Shown: positions 28,325 to 37,186, counted from the stretch's first letter. The stretch: 64,000 nt of DNA from Roseiarcus sp963737365 (GCA_963737365.1 CAVTSD010000001.1:1302001-1366000); one strand, 5' to 3'. Made by a program: numbers and translations. Notes: a model not told the origin generated them from the sequence alone.

Positions 28325-29164
28325 ATGGCAGTCTTAGATGTCTCTGTTGTCATTCCTACGTTTCGGCGGCCAACATTGCTGCGCGAAGCGATCGCAAGCG
28401 TCCGTGCGCAAAGGGGCGCCAAGGCTGAGCTTATCGTCGTCGACGACAGCCCCGAAGGCTCCGCCCGGGCTGTAGTGGGGGAGTTTGCCAACTCCGTACG
28501 ATACTTTAGGAATCCGAAGCCGACCGGCGGCTCTCCGAGCGTAGTGCGCAATCTTGGTTGGCCACTCGCGCAAGGCCGGTTCGTGCACTTTCTCGATGAC
28601 GACGATCTCGTGCCCCCGGATCACTACGCCGCGGCGATTGACGCGTTTGATAGTAACCCCGCGATTGGCGTCGTGTTCGGCCGTATAGAACCATTCGGTA
28701 ACGCGCCCGACGCGCAGATGCAGCGTGAAAGCGCCTTCTTTCGCGGCGCTGCGCGGCGCGCCGCGATCTGCAGCCGCCTCGGCCCCAAGCTTGGCTTCGC
28801 CGCGGGGATGATTTTCAACCGCACCCTGCTCGTCTGCGGCGCGGCTCTAATTCGTCGCCAATGCGTGCAGCGTCTCGGGGGCTTCGACCCTCAAATCAAG
28901 CTCGGCGAGGATGTCGATTTCTTTGGCCGCGCGATGCGCGAATTCGGCGCCTGCTTCCTTGACCGACTGGCACTGCACTACCGGATTGGCAGCCCGTCCC
29001 TGATGCACGCCCCCCAGTTGAGCGAGAGCGAGATCCAGCAGCATCGCGCCGGCGCGCGGCGGATGGCAACCAAGTACCGAAACGAACGGGGATGGCCGGA
29101 GTTTTACGCAATGAAGGTATTATCCCGCTTGGTGCTGACCCCTTGCGCGACCATCCTGCGATAA
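28325..29164 (+). CDS. Family 2 glycosyltransferase
   Basis: This 279-aa GT2 enzyme starts VSVVIPTFRRPTLLREAIASV and has ELIVVDDSPEG near residue 40 (nucleotide binding) and GRFVHFLDDDDLVPPDHY near residue 88, with the DDDD metal site. QRLGGFDPQIKLGEDVDFFGRAM carries the ED motif of the acceptor/catalytic base region. There is no membrane segment. The 3' end overlaps the open frame of the next gene if that gene starts at 29092, so the pair is probably translated together. It opens the second block of sugar-related genes (28.3-33.1 kb). Confidence 0.88.
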   Translation: MAVLDVSVVIPTFRRPTLLREAIASVRAQRGAKAELIVVDDSPEGSARAVVGEFANSVRYFRNPKPTGGSPSVVRNLGWPLAQGRFVHFLDDDDLVPPDHYAAAIDAFDSNPAIGVVFGRIEPFGNAPDAQMQRESAFFRGAARRAAICSRLGPKLGFAAGMIFNRTLLVCGAALIRRQCVQRLGGFDPQIKLGEDVDFFGRAMREFGACFLDRLALHYRIGSPSLMHAPQLSESEIQQHRAGARRMATKYRNERGWPEFYAMKVLSRLVLTPCATILR

Positions 29165-30315
29165 AGCCGCTCAGGATTGAGCGGCTTCAGGGCCCCCAGG
29201 CGCTTCACGACATCGTGGCCGAGTGGACCACCCTTAACGACCAGATCTCACCGCGAACTCCATTTACATCACCACAATGGATAATTTCCTGGTGGCGACA
29301 CTTTTCCAGATGTCGACTGGCGAGGTTCCACGACGAGTTCTTCTGTCATGTCGTTCGGGACGACGGCGGACGCCTGGTAGCCGTTGCGCCGCTCATGCGC
29401 ACCACCGCTCCCGGCATTGGGCCACCGTTGTTGCGCATGCTGCAATTCTTCGGCGTCGACCCCGCTCTGACGGAGATCCGTGGCGTCATCTGCACCCCGG
29501 AGGACCAAGTGCTAGTGATCCAAGCATTGATCGAGCATTTCTTGGCACGCCGCCACGAATGGGACGTGTTTCGTTGGGCTGGTCTGCGCCACCCCTTCGA
29601 CGTCTACTGCACCCCGCACGCCTTTATCGCCAGAGAGAGCTTGCCTGATTTTATCCTCGACCTGCCCAACAGCTGGAATGAAGTCCGCCTCAAGGTCTCC
29701 TCGAATATGCGCAAGAACTTGCGCAAGTGCTACGAGTTTCTCGAACGCGATGGCTTTGCGGTTGGGTTGCGCGTGATACAGCGACCAGACGGCGTTGAGA
29801 CGGCGACAAAGCGGTTTCTGACGCTGCATTCGGCTCGCGCCGACGCGATAGGCATGATTTCTCATCCCAACAAATTTGCGCGGGCCCGTGAGCGTGGCTT
29901 TCTCACGGACTATCTGCGGGGTGCTGCGGACCGGGACGAGCTCAGGATTTTCGAGTTGGAAATCGGCGGCGCCGTTGTGGCGAGCCGAGTTGCGTTCCTT
30001 ATAGGTAATGACCTGTACTTGTACTTTGCCGGATATGATCCGGTCTGGAAGAACTATAGCGTGATGACAGTACTGATGACTGAGGTGTTGAAATGGTCTT
30101 TTGCGCATGGGGTCGAGCGCGTAAACCTATCCACGGGTCGCGACCAGTCGAAGGAACGCTGGAAGCCGCGCCAGGTGCTCTTCGGTAGCGCGGTTCAGAT
30201 ATCGCCGACCTGGCGGGCCCGAAGAGCATTTACGTTATTTCGCGCCTATGAGTTGTTGGGCCGACTCGAGCTCAAAGCCAAATCGAAGCTGGCTCCCGGC
30301 ATCGAGCCGACCTAG
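29092..30315 (+). CDS. FemAB/CelD-like GNAT acetyltransferase
   Basis: The 407-aa cytoplasmic protein belongs to the GNAT-fold BcsL/CelD-type family often found in exopolysaccharide loci. Typical blocks are TPFTSPQWIISWWRHF near the N-terminus, then the central KVSSNMRKNLRKCYEFLERDGF. After it come ELEIGGAVVASRVAFLIGNDLYLYFAGYDPVWKNYS, and EVLKWSFAHGVERVNLSTGRDQSKERW at the C-terminus. These proteins are thought to add acyl or aminoacyl groups to sugars. The ATG at 29092 overlaps the preceding gene by 73 bases; a TTG at 29143 is an alternative start. The substrate is unknown. Confidence 0.78.
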   Translation: MAGVLRNEGIIPLGADPLRDHPAIKPLRIERLQGPQALHDIVAEWTTLNDQISPRTPFTSPQWIISWWRHFSRCRLARFHDEFFCHVVRDDGGRLVAVAPLMRTTAPGIGPPLLRMLQFFGVDPALTEIRGVICTPEDQVLVIQALIEHFLARRHEWDVFRWAGLRHPFDVYCTPHAFIARESLPDFILDLPNSWNEVRLKVSSNMRKNLRKCYEFLERDGFAVGLRVIQRPDGVETATKRFLTLHSARADAIGMISHPNKFARARERGFLTDYLRGAADRDELRIFELEIGGAVVASRVAFLIGNDLYLYFAGYDPVWKNYSVMTVLMTEVLKWSFAHGVERVNLSTGRDQSKERWKPRQVLFGSAVQISPTWRARRAFTLFRAYELLGRLELKAKSKLAPGIEPT

Positions 30316-30455
30316 CTGTCCATCTAACCGTGAAAGCCTTCTGATCGTCAGCGTGGACAACGCGATTGCGCGGTGTACGCCAATCATATACCATTGTTGT
30401 GATGTGCTAAAGGGGTCCGGGTGGACTTGCAACGTCGCTTCGCTGTAGCTCGGCC

Positions 30456-31484
30456 GTGGGCGGATCGCCGCGGACGTACGCTGCGGGTGTGCGCCGCTGG
30501 ACAGCCTTACGTCGCCTTGCTCCGGCGCTGCGACGCTTGGTGGCTCGGGGCTGCGAATTGGTGACGCGACGCAAGCCGAATCTTTTCGTAATTGGCGCCA
30601 TGAAGTCAGGCACCAGCTATTTGCGCAAATTGCTGAACGCCCATCCGGACATCTATATGTGCGAACCCGACGAGCCGAGTTACTTCGTCGAAGCGCGACA
30701 TCTCAAGACGCTCTATCCGGAAATGTGGGAGCGAGGGCTATGGCGGAGCGAGGACCGCTATCTAGACCTCTTCCGGCCCGGGGGCGATGCCTCGATCCTG
30801 GGCGAGGCCAGCGTCAGCTACACAAAACTGCCGCACGCGCCGGGAGTGCCGGAGCGGATTGCTGATTTCGTCCCTGCGGCCCGCTTCATCTACCTTCTCC
30901 GCGATCCGGTCGAGCGGGCGATCAGCCACTACTGGCACATGGTGCGGCACCATGCCGAACACCGGCCGATTGCGGAAGCAGTCAGGCGCGATCCGCAATT
31001 TGTCGCGTTCAGCCACTACGCGATGCAGCTCAAGCCATTCTTGGAGCAATTCAGCCGCGACCGCGTCCGAGTGCTGACTCATGAGAAACTTGTCGCCGAT
31101 CCGACGGGCGTGATGGACGACATATATCAGTGGCTTGGCCTCGACGCAGCTGCAGTGGACCTCCGCGGGTTCTCCGAGCCAGAGAATGCGACTCCGGACA
31201 CGATCAGCATGCCAGCCTTCGGCGGCGTCCCGAGGCGGCTGCGCCAAGCGCGGGCGTTAAGAGGCGCTATCTCGCGACTCCCGCCACCGGTCCACCGGGC
31301 GTTGCACCAGCTAACGACGCGAGAGGTGCGTCGGCAAGCCGTTGACGCAACGGATGCAATTGCTTTCCTGCGCCCTCGGCAGCAGCAGCAGACGGACGAT
31401 TTAGCGAGGCTGCTCAGCTGCAGCTTTCCGGAATGGACGACCCTGTACGGCGCATCCCGCCCTCAGCCGCAGCTCACGCGCTAA
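30456..31484 (+). CDS. PAPS-dependent sulfotransferase
   Basis: This 342-aa protein would transfer sulfate from 3'-phosphoadenosine-5'-phosphosulfate to a sugar. It has the 5'-phosphosulfate loop LFVIGAMKSGTSYLRKLL (residues about 43-60). The 3'-phosphate binding block is RFIYLLRDPVERAISHYWHM, where R and S are the expected contacts. A later VRVLTHEKLVADPTGVMDDIYQWLGL matches the C-terminal part of Sulfotransfer_1 proteins. The start is a GTG at 30456; a later GTG at 30486 or 30492 is possible. It lies downstream of the acyltransferase and before a flippase, which suggests that the polymer or its lipid-linked unit is sulfated. Confidence 0.85.
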   Translation: MGGSPRTYAAGVRRWTALRRLAPALRRLVARGCELVTRRKPNLFVIGAMKSGTSYLRKLLNAHPDIYMCEPDEPSYFVEARHLKTLYPEMWERGLWRSEDRYLDLFRPGGDASILGEASVSYTKLPHAPGVPERIADFVPAARFIYLLRDPVERAISHYWHMVRHHAEHRPIAEAVRRDPQFVAFSHYAMQLKPFLEQFSRDRVRVLTHEKLVADPTGVMDDIYQWLGLDAAAVDLRGFSEPENATPDTISMPAFGGVPRRLRQARALRGAISRLPPPVHRALHQLTTREVRRQAVDATDAIAFLRPRQQQQTDDLARLLSCSFPEWTTLYGASRPQPQLTR

Positions 31485-31618
31485 GGGAGCAAAGGGAGAG
31501 GGATTGATACGATTGTCATTGTCCGAGCCGGGGTCGGTTCGGCCTCGCATCGGCCTCGCACGGCTTAAGAATTAGTCCAGTCCTTCATGGTCCCGGCGAC
31601 GCAAAGGAATCTTCATCT

Positions 31619-33060
31619 GTGGCGCTCCGCCTTGCATCGCTCTCGTCAGTGAGTTGGGTGACCATCGAAAAGGTCGCCCAACAGGCGTTGTGGCTAATCC
31701 TGTTCAGCATTTTGGCGCCGATCCTCGGACCCGGCCCATATGGTGTCTTTTCCATCGTCATGGTGTTCATCGGCTTCTGCGAACTCGTCCTTGGCGATGG
31801 CATGGTCGAAGTGCTGGTCACACTCGTCGATATGGAGCACCTGCACGTAGCCACGACCAATCTGGCTGCCGGGCTGGCTGCCGCCGGACTCGGCCTACTA
31901 TTGTGTGGCCTCGCCCCGGCCGTCGGCGCGCTGTTCCACAACGATGAAATTCGGCGGCTGATGTGGGCCCTCGCTCCGTTGCCGCTGCTGTCGTTTCTCT
32001 CGGCCGCGCCCATCGCCATGTTGCGGCGGGAAATGCAATTTCGACGGCTTGCGCTCCGCTCAATCGCCAGTTTGGCGCTGGGAGGGGCGGCGGGGGTCGG
32101 GCTGGCCATCGCCGGGGGCGGCGTCTGGGCGCTGGCGCTGCAGGTGGTGGTCCAGCGGGTCAGCGAGGTCGGCATCGCCTGGGCGTCGGTCCGGCTGCGC
32201 TTTCAGCTCAGCTGGTCTCAACCGCATTTCGCTGAAATGCGGCCGATCGCAATCAACATTTTCTCCGCCCGAGTGATGATGTACGCCAGCGCCCAGGCGC
32301 CGCGCCTTGTGTTGGGCTACATGCTTGGCCCGGTGCAGGTCGGGCTGTTCGCGTTAGCCGGCCGCTTCCTCGACATGGTGATGTTCACGATGGTCTTTCC
32401 ACGCATTGCGGTGGGCCGTATTGAACTCAGGACCCTCGAAAGAGGCAGTCGTGTGTTCGCCGAGCAGTTCACAGCGATGGTGAGCGATGTTTCGCTCGTG
32501 GCGGCGCCCCTACTGCTCGGGGCGGCAGCCGTGATGCCGGAGCTCTACCGGATCTGGCTCGATCCGCGCTGGCTTCCGGGGGTGGCGACCGCGCAGCTCC
32601 TGCTGCTCAGCGGCCCGCCGCTGGCGCTGGTCTATTGTTTCGACGCGGCCCTTCTTGCCGCCCGACTGCCCGCGATATTCAGCCGGACCTCGACGATCCA
32701 AGCCGTAACAACAGTCGCGACCGTGCTGGTCGTCGGTCCCTTCGGGCTCAACGCGGCCTGTTTTGCCCTGCTGCTCCGCAGCTGGGCGATGCTGCCCGTC
32801 TATGTGGCGTTGCTATTCGCGACAAGTGCAAGGTTAAGGCAACGACCTATCTGCTGTTGCCGCTGCGTTTACTTGTAGGAGCAGCGCTGATGACCGTCGT
32901 TCTGTACCTACCGTGGTTGCATCCGGAAGGCGTCGACGACAGACTTGTCTTTGTCGGATCGATACTTGTCGGGGCGCTTTGCTACGGTTCCTTTTGTTAC
33001 GGCTTCGCCCGCCGGGAGCTGCGCGCGTTCCTCGCCGAGTACGTAGCCCACCGGCCTTGA
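31619..33060 (+). pseudogene. Second Wzx-type flippase, probable frameshift near the 3' end
   Basis: The protein starts at GTG 31619 behind AAAGGAA and is a polytopic membrane protein: SSVSWVTIEKVAQQALWLILFSILAP, then GPYGVFSIVMVFIGFCELVLGDGMVEVL, typical of lipopolysaccharide flippases of the MOP superfamily. The frame stops at 32878 after an odd cysteine-rich tail. From 32845 the next frame continues sensibly (TYLLLPLRLLVGAALMTVVL, ending RRELRAFLAEYVAHRP) to 33060, adding about 71 residues and the last two membrane segments. The joined length of about 480 aa is normal for the family. A one-base change between 32838 and 32845 would restore it. The short form may still be made. Confidence 0.75.
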
Positions 33061-33345
33061 TGGCGATTCAGCGACGTGGTTAGGCAAACGCGGTTTGGGG
33101 GATAGCCCTAGCTTCTTTGCCCACCGAGGGGGGAAAGTTCGCGTTGCTCCGTGATCGTTTTGTTCATTCAGATCGTCCATGGTGTTTTTGGTTTTTTTCG
33201 TATTTATCCCGGGCGTCCCAAGCTCCAAAACATCAATCCGCTGGGAGCCAACGGCTGGATGCCTGTCGGTGAACGCCAACGGCCTCGAAACTTGCGACTG
33301 TTTATCCGCGATACCGCCCTCTTTCTTGAAATTATGGGATACTAA

Positions 33346-34848
33346 CAGGCCGTTGAAAAAGTCTCTGGCCGGGGGAATCGTGATGTGATTCTGTCGTCTT
33401 GCGCTTAGGCGGAGGCGAGTGGATGCGAGGCGGGGACGAGCGGTCGGGGTCGCTGTTCAGTTACGTCGATCTTGAAGCGCGGGTCGGCAAGGACCATCCG
33501 CTGCGGGCCATCCGCGGGATTGTGAACGAGGCGCTTTCGACCCTTTCAGGCGCGTTCTCGGCGCTTTATTCGCGGAGCGGCCGTCCCTCGATCCCACCGG
33601 AGAAGCTCCTTCGGGCGATGCTGTTGCAGGCGTTCTATTCGATCCGCTCGGAACGGCAGTTGATGGATCGGCTGGAGTTCGACCTGCTTTTTCGCTGGTT
33701 CGTCGGCCTCGGCGTTGACGATGCGGCGTGGGACCACTCGACGTTTTCCAAGAACCGCGAGCGCCTTCTGGAGGGCGACATCGCAGCCAAGCTCTTGGGC
33801 GCGGTGCTTTCGCAGCCGCGTGTGAACCGACTGCTCAGCGCGGATCATTTCTCGGTCGACGGCACGCTGATCGAGGCGTGGGCTTCGATGAAGAGTTTTC
33901 GGCCGAAGGACGGCTCGGGCGATCCTCCGACGGCAGGCGGCAGGAGGAACCGCGAGGCGGATTTTCACGGCCAGAAGCGCTCGAACGCGACGCACGCTTC
34001 GACGACCGATCCGGACGCGCGTCTCTATCGCAAAGGGCCGGGCAAGGAGGCGAAGCTCTGCTTCATGGGCCACGCGCTGATGGAGAACCGCAACGGCCTC
34101 GTCGTCGACGCCTGCTTGACCGAGGCGAATGGCCACGCCGAGCGGATCGCGGCGCTGCACATGATCGAGCCGCGCGCCGATCGGCCGAGGCCGATCACGC
34201 TCGGCGCCGACAAAGCTTACGACGCCGAGGACTTCGTCAATGAACTGCGCTCGATGAACGCGACGCCCCACGTGGCGCAGAATGCGAATGGCCGCTCGTC
34301 GGCGATCGACAGCCGCACAACGCGGCATGCAGGCTATGCAGTCAGCCAACGCATCCGCAAACGGATCGAGGAAGCCTTCGGCTGGATGAAGACGATTGGC
34401 GGGCAGGAGAAGGCCAAGTTCCGCGGCCGCGATCGCGTCGGTTGGGCCTTTACCTTCGCGGCCGCCGCCTACAATCTGTTGCGGTTGCAGAAGCTCTTGG
34501 AGGCCTGCGCGTGAAGAGCCCGGCGAACTGCCGACTGATCGGCCGCTGGCGGATCGTCGAGGCCGACCTCTGGGATGGTGCTCACCTCGATCTCTGCGGC
34601 CCGGCGGCGCTGACGATCACCGCGCAAGGCGACGAAATCGCCTTCGGCGCTCTGGAGGCTGGCCTCGAGGTCGAATATGCTCGGGACTCGATTGGCTTTC
34701 GCTGGGCCGGTTGCGAGGAAGGCGACGAGGTCGAGGGCGAAGGGACCGCCGAACTCCTCGACGATGGCACTCTCGAGATCGAGTTCGCATACCGAAACGG
34801 CGACGAAGCCGTCCTCAAAGCGAACCGGGATACTTCTTCAACAGCCTG
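33346..34848 (+). mobile_element. 1,503-bp IS5-type insertion sequence, copy 2
   Basis: This is the same element as copy 1 in the opposite orientation. It has the same length and terminal repeats, and only one differing base found (34825). The flanks are CTAA (33342-33345) and CTAG (34849-34852). Both fit YTAR but they are not identical, unlike the perfect duplication of copy 1. It lies between the flippase and rplS, at the right edge of the polysaccharide island. With copy 1 it encloses 20486-33345 as an inverted-repeat-bounded segment. Confidence 0.93.
33423..34514 (+). CDS. IS5-family transposase (copy 2)
   Basis: The translation is identical to that of copy 1 (19317-20408). The ATG at 33423 is preferred over the in-frame TTG at 33399. 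The catalytic residues are the Asp in SVDGTLIE, the Asp in GADKAYDAED and the Glu in RIEEAFGWMK. The stop TGA (34512-34514) overlaps the GTG start (34511) of the passenger gene by the sequence GTGA. The protein is predicted to be functional in full. Confidence 0.92.
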   Translation: MRGGDERSGSLFSYVDLEARVGKDHPLRAIRGIVNEALSTLSGAFSALYSRSGRPSIPPEKLLRAMLLQAFYSIRSERQLMDRLEFDLLFRWFVGLGVDDAAWDHSTFSKNRERLLEGDIAAKLLGAVLSQPRVNRLLSADHFSVDGTLIEAWASMKSFRPKDGSGDPPTAGGRRNREADFHGQKRSNATHASTTDPDARLYRKGPGKEAKLCFMGHALMENRNGLVVDACLTEANGHAERIAALHMIEPRADRPRPITLGADKAYDAEDFVNELRSMNATPHVAQNANGRSSAIDSRTTRHAGYAVSQRIRKRIEEAFGWMKTIGGQEKAKFRGRDRVGWAFTFAAAAYNLLRLQKLLEACA

Positions 34849-34852
34849 CTAG
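34511..34852 (+). CDS. IS passenger gene, small acidic protein of unknown function (copy 2)
   Basis: The 113-aa product is the same as in copy 1 except for Asn in place of Lys close to the C-terminus (ANRDTSSTAC). It starts with GTG inside the transposase stop. The codon before the stop is TG from the element plus C from the target site. The stop TAG is target sequence (34850-34852). Because the target consensus is YTAR, every insertion gives TGY (Cys) followed by TAA or TAG, so the protein ends the same way at any proper site. The remnant in the old copy at 3052-3183 shows the gene has long been part of the element. Its role, perhaps in transposition control, is a guess. Confidence 0.75.
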   Translation: MKSPANCRLIGRWRIVEADLWDGAHLDLCGPAALTITAQGDEIAFGALEAGLEVEYARDSIGFRWAGCEEGDEVEGEGTAELLDDGTLEIEFAYRNGDEAVLKANRDTSSTAC

Positions 34853-35008
34853 TTCTCGGCAATTTAAACGTCCGCGACCGCCGCCAAAGTTCGAGCGCGA
34901 TCGGCAAGGATGAGTGCGGTGGACGGGATCATCCAGGCCCAGAGCCGAAGCGCTCGACTTCCACTCCCCTTTGCGATAAGAGCCGCGCCTTAACTCACAA
35001 CAGCGCGC

Positions 35009-35037
35009 CGAAGCGCTTCGCTTGGGGCTTAAGCCCC
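35009..35037. promoter_or_regulatory. Two adjacent palindromes in the rplS leader
   Basis: CGAAGCGCTTCG (35009-35020) and GGGGCTTAAGCCCC (35024-35037) are perfect palindromes 22 bases before the rplS start codon. They may form a hairpin in the leader RNA, or serve as an attenuator left from the upstream ribosomal operon. An rplS leader of this kind in alphaproteobacteria is not known to me. Confidence 0.4.
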
Positions 35038-35059
35038 GGCGTCACGGCAGGAGTCAGCA

Positions 35060-35461
35060 GTGAACATCATCCAGCAGATCGAGGCCGAACATGCGGCCCA
35101 ATTGCCAGGTTCGAAGATTCCGGCATTCCAGCCCGGCGACACCGTCATCGTCAATGTGAAGGTCGCGGAAGGCGAGCGCACCCGCGTGCAGGCCTATGAG
35201 GGCGTGTGCATCGCGCGCAGCGGCGGCGGCCTCAACGAGAACTTCACCGTGCGTAAGATCTCCTACGGTGAGGGCGTCGAGCGCGTGTTTCCGGTCTATT
35301 CGCCGATGATCAACTCGGTCAAGGTCGTTCGGCGCGGCCAGGTTCGGCGCGCCAAGCTCTATTATCTGCGCGATCGCCGCGGCAAGTCGGCCCGTATCGC
35401 CGAGCGGGTGGACGCGCCCGGCTCCAAGGCGGCCGCGGCCAAGGCCGCCGCCAAGGAATAA
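35060..35461 (+). CDS. rplS: 50S ribosomal protein L19
   Basis: The protein (133 aa) is a structural part of the large subunit at the 30S-50S interface. It matches L19 over its full length: MNIIQQIEAEHAAQL, then FQPGDTVIVNVKVAEGERTRVQAYEGVCIAR and GVERVFPVYSP, followed by KVVRRGQVRRAKLYYLRDRRGKSARIAER, with an alanine/lysine-rich tail typical of alphaproteobacteria. Translation starts at GTG 35060 behind AGGAG (35049-35053). In most relatives rplS follows rimM and trmD. Here an IS and the polysaccharide island come first, so the gene needs its own promoter, or the IS supplies one. Confidence 0.97.
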   Translation: MNIIQQIEAEHAAQLPGSKIPAFQPGDTVIVNVKVAEGERTRVQAYEGVCIARSGGGLNENFTVRKISYGEGVERVFPVYSPMINSVKVVRRGQVRRAKLYYLRDRRGKSARIAERVDAPGSKAAAAKAAAKE

Positions 35462-35508
35462 GCTGGACGCCACCGACGAGCGAGGGTTTTCGCGGCGTTT
35501 GTTATGAG

Positions 35509-35536
35509 AAAGGCGCGCTTTCGGGCGCGCCTTTTC
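35509..35536. terminator. Rho-independent terminator, bidirectional
   Basis: A 10-bp GC-rich stem AAAGGCGCGC (35509-35518) pairs with GCGCGCCTTT (35525-35534) around a 6-base loop, followed by T residues. On the other strand a T-run also follows. It ends rplS on the plus strand and the convergent monooxygenase gene on the minus strand. Confidence 0.9.
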
Positions 35537-35565
35537 TGTTGGCGCATCGCCCTCGCGATGGCCGC

Positions 35566-37068
35566 TCATCCGTAAACAAGGGTCCCGTCGCTAAGGTCAG
35601 CTGCGGCCAGCGTTTCCTTGTCGAAGTCGTAGTCATGCGAATGTCGCCATTCCGGCTTGTTTCCTTGTTTCGGGAGGAGATGGCCGCCGCGCATGATGTA
35701 GCCGGGATTGAAGTTCTCCGGGTCGACCCACGGAGACAAAGGCATCTCACGGTCTTCAGGGCGGAGACTCGGGACCACTTTGTCCAGCCCTTTGTCCCTC
35801 ATGTGGTTGAGAAGCCGACAGACGAAATCGCCAACCAGGTCGACCCGTAACGTCCAGCTCGAGCGAAAGTAGCCGAACACCCATGCCATGTTCGGCACGC
35901 CGACAAACATCGTTCCGCGGTAGGTGACCGTGTCCGAGAAACTCAGCGGCTGTCCGTCGATGACGAAATCGATGTCGCCCAGCGCGTTGAGATTGAAGCC
36001 CGTCGCGGTGACGACGATGTCAGCTTCGATGCGCTTGCCGGACTTCGTCAGGATGCCGGAGGGCGTGAATCGTTCGATCTCATCCGTGACCACCGACGCT
36101 TTTCCCGAACGGATTTCACGGAAAAGATCGCCATCGGGGATGAATGCAACGCGCTGTCTCCAGGGCAGGTAATTCGGGGAAAAGTGAGTTTCCACGTCGT
36201 AATCTTCGCCGAGATGCGCGCGGACAGCCGAAAGCAGATCCTTTTTGACCGCTTCCGGTTCGCTGAAACAGCGGCGCGTGAACGCGGCCTGGTCGAAGAG
36301 GACCTTTCTGCGGATAATTTCGTGGATCCATTCCTCGTTGACGGCGAGCTCCCGCAACGTGTCGGCAAGCGCATTGGCGTTGCGCGCGGTAATGTAATAG
36401 GTCGGCGAGCGCTGCAGCATGGTGACGTGGTTGCAGCGCCCCGCGATCGCCGGAATGATCGTCGCCGCGGTCGCGCCGGAGCCGATGACAACGACGTTCC
36501 TTCCCGTGCAGTCGATATCCTCCGGCCAGGACTGCGGGTGAACGATCCGTCCCTCGAACGTCTCCATACCGTTCCAATCGGGCGTGTAGCCTTTCTCATG
36601 CCGGTAATATCCCTGGCACATCCAAAGAAAATTGGCAGTGAAGCAAACGGCCGCGCCGTCGCTGCCGCGACTTCCCTCCAGCGTCCAGAGATTCTCGGCG
36701 CTCGACCAGCACGCGCGGCAAATCCTGTGCCCGTAGCGGATGTGAGCATCGAGGCCATTTTCATCGATGACTTCGCCGAGATAGGCGAGAATCTCCGAAG
36801 CGGTTGCAATCGGCTTACCCACCCATGGCTTGAAGCGGTAGCCGAACGTGTTGAGATCGCTGTCCGACCTGACGCCGGGATAACGATGGGTGATCCAGGT
36901 CCCGCCAAAGCTGCCCTGGGCTTCGAGGATCACGAAGCTCATCGCGGGACATCGGGTCTTGAGGTGATAGGCGGCGCCGATGCCGGAGATTCCAGCCCCG
37001 ATAATCGCCACATCGAAATGCTGAGATGTTTCAGATTTGGAGCCGGCTGCCGGCGCGATCCGCGTCAT
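35566..37068 (-). CDS. Flavin-containing monooxygenase, Baeyer-Villiger type (EthA-like)
   Basis: This 500-aa FAD- and NADPH-dependent monooxygenase probably inserts oxygen next to a carbonyl or oxidises a heteroatom. The FAD motif GAGISG is at residues 24-29 and the NADPH motif GSGATA at 196-201. The Baeyer-Villiger fingerprint FEGRIVHPQSWP at 171-182 fits FxGxxxHxxxWP exactly. A late ATG motif (VVTATGFNLNALGDIDF) is present. The second half resembles EthA of mycobacteria more than cyclohexanone monooxygenase. It faces rplS and is divergent from priA, whose start lies 118 bases away. The substrate is unknown. Confidence 0.88.
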   Translation of the reverse strand: MTRIAPAAGSKSETSQHFDVAIIGAGISGIGAAYHLKTRCPAMSFVILEAQGSFGGTWITHRYPGVRSDSDLNTFGYRFKPWVGKPIATASEILAYLGEVIDENGLDAHIRYGHRICRACWSSAENLWTLEGSRGSDGAAVCFTANFLWMCQGYYRHEKGYTPDWNGMETFEGRIVHPQSWPEDIDCTGRNVVVIGSGATAATIIPAIAGRCNHVTMLQRSPTYYITARNANALADTLRELAVNEEWIHEIIRRKVLFDQAAFTRRCFSEPEAVKKDLLSAVRAHLGEDYDVETHFSPNYLPWRQRVAFIPDGDLFREIRSGKASVVTDEIERFTPSGILTKSGKRIEADIVVTATGFNLNALGDIDFVIDGQPLSFSDTVTYRGTMFVGVPNMAWVFGYFRSSWTLRVDLVGDFVCRLLNHMRDKGLDKVVPSLRPEDREMPLSPWVDPENFNPGYIMRGGHLLPKQGNKPEWRHSHDYDFDKETLAAADLSDGTLVYG

Positions 37069-37186
37069 CGTTTCGTCCCTATCCCCGTTGGGGGATTATG
37101 GCTTGATACCCGCCGGATGTTTTGGTGGATAAGGGATCACATTCGGCGCTTGCTGGCAAACGACTTGGCTTGCCGCCTTAGGCGGG

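Noticed and set aside
18983..34848. Proven composite transposon
   Set aside because: Inverted near-identical ends are visible, but the outer flanks (TTAG on the left, CTAG on the right) show no shared duplication that would prove joint movement.
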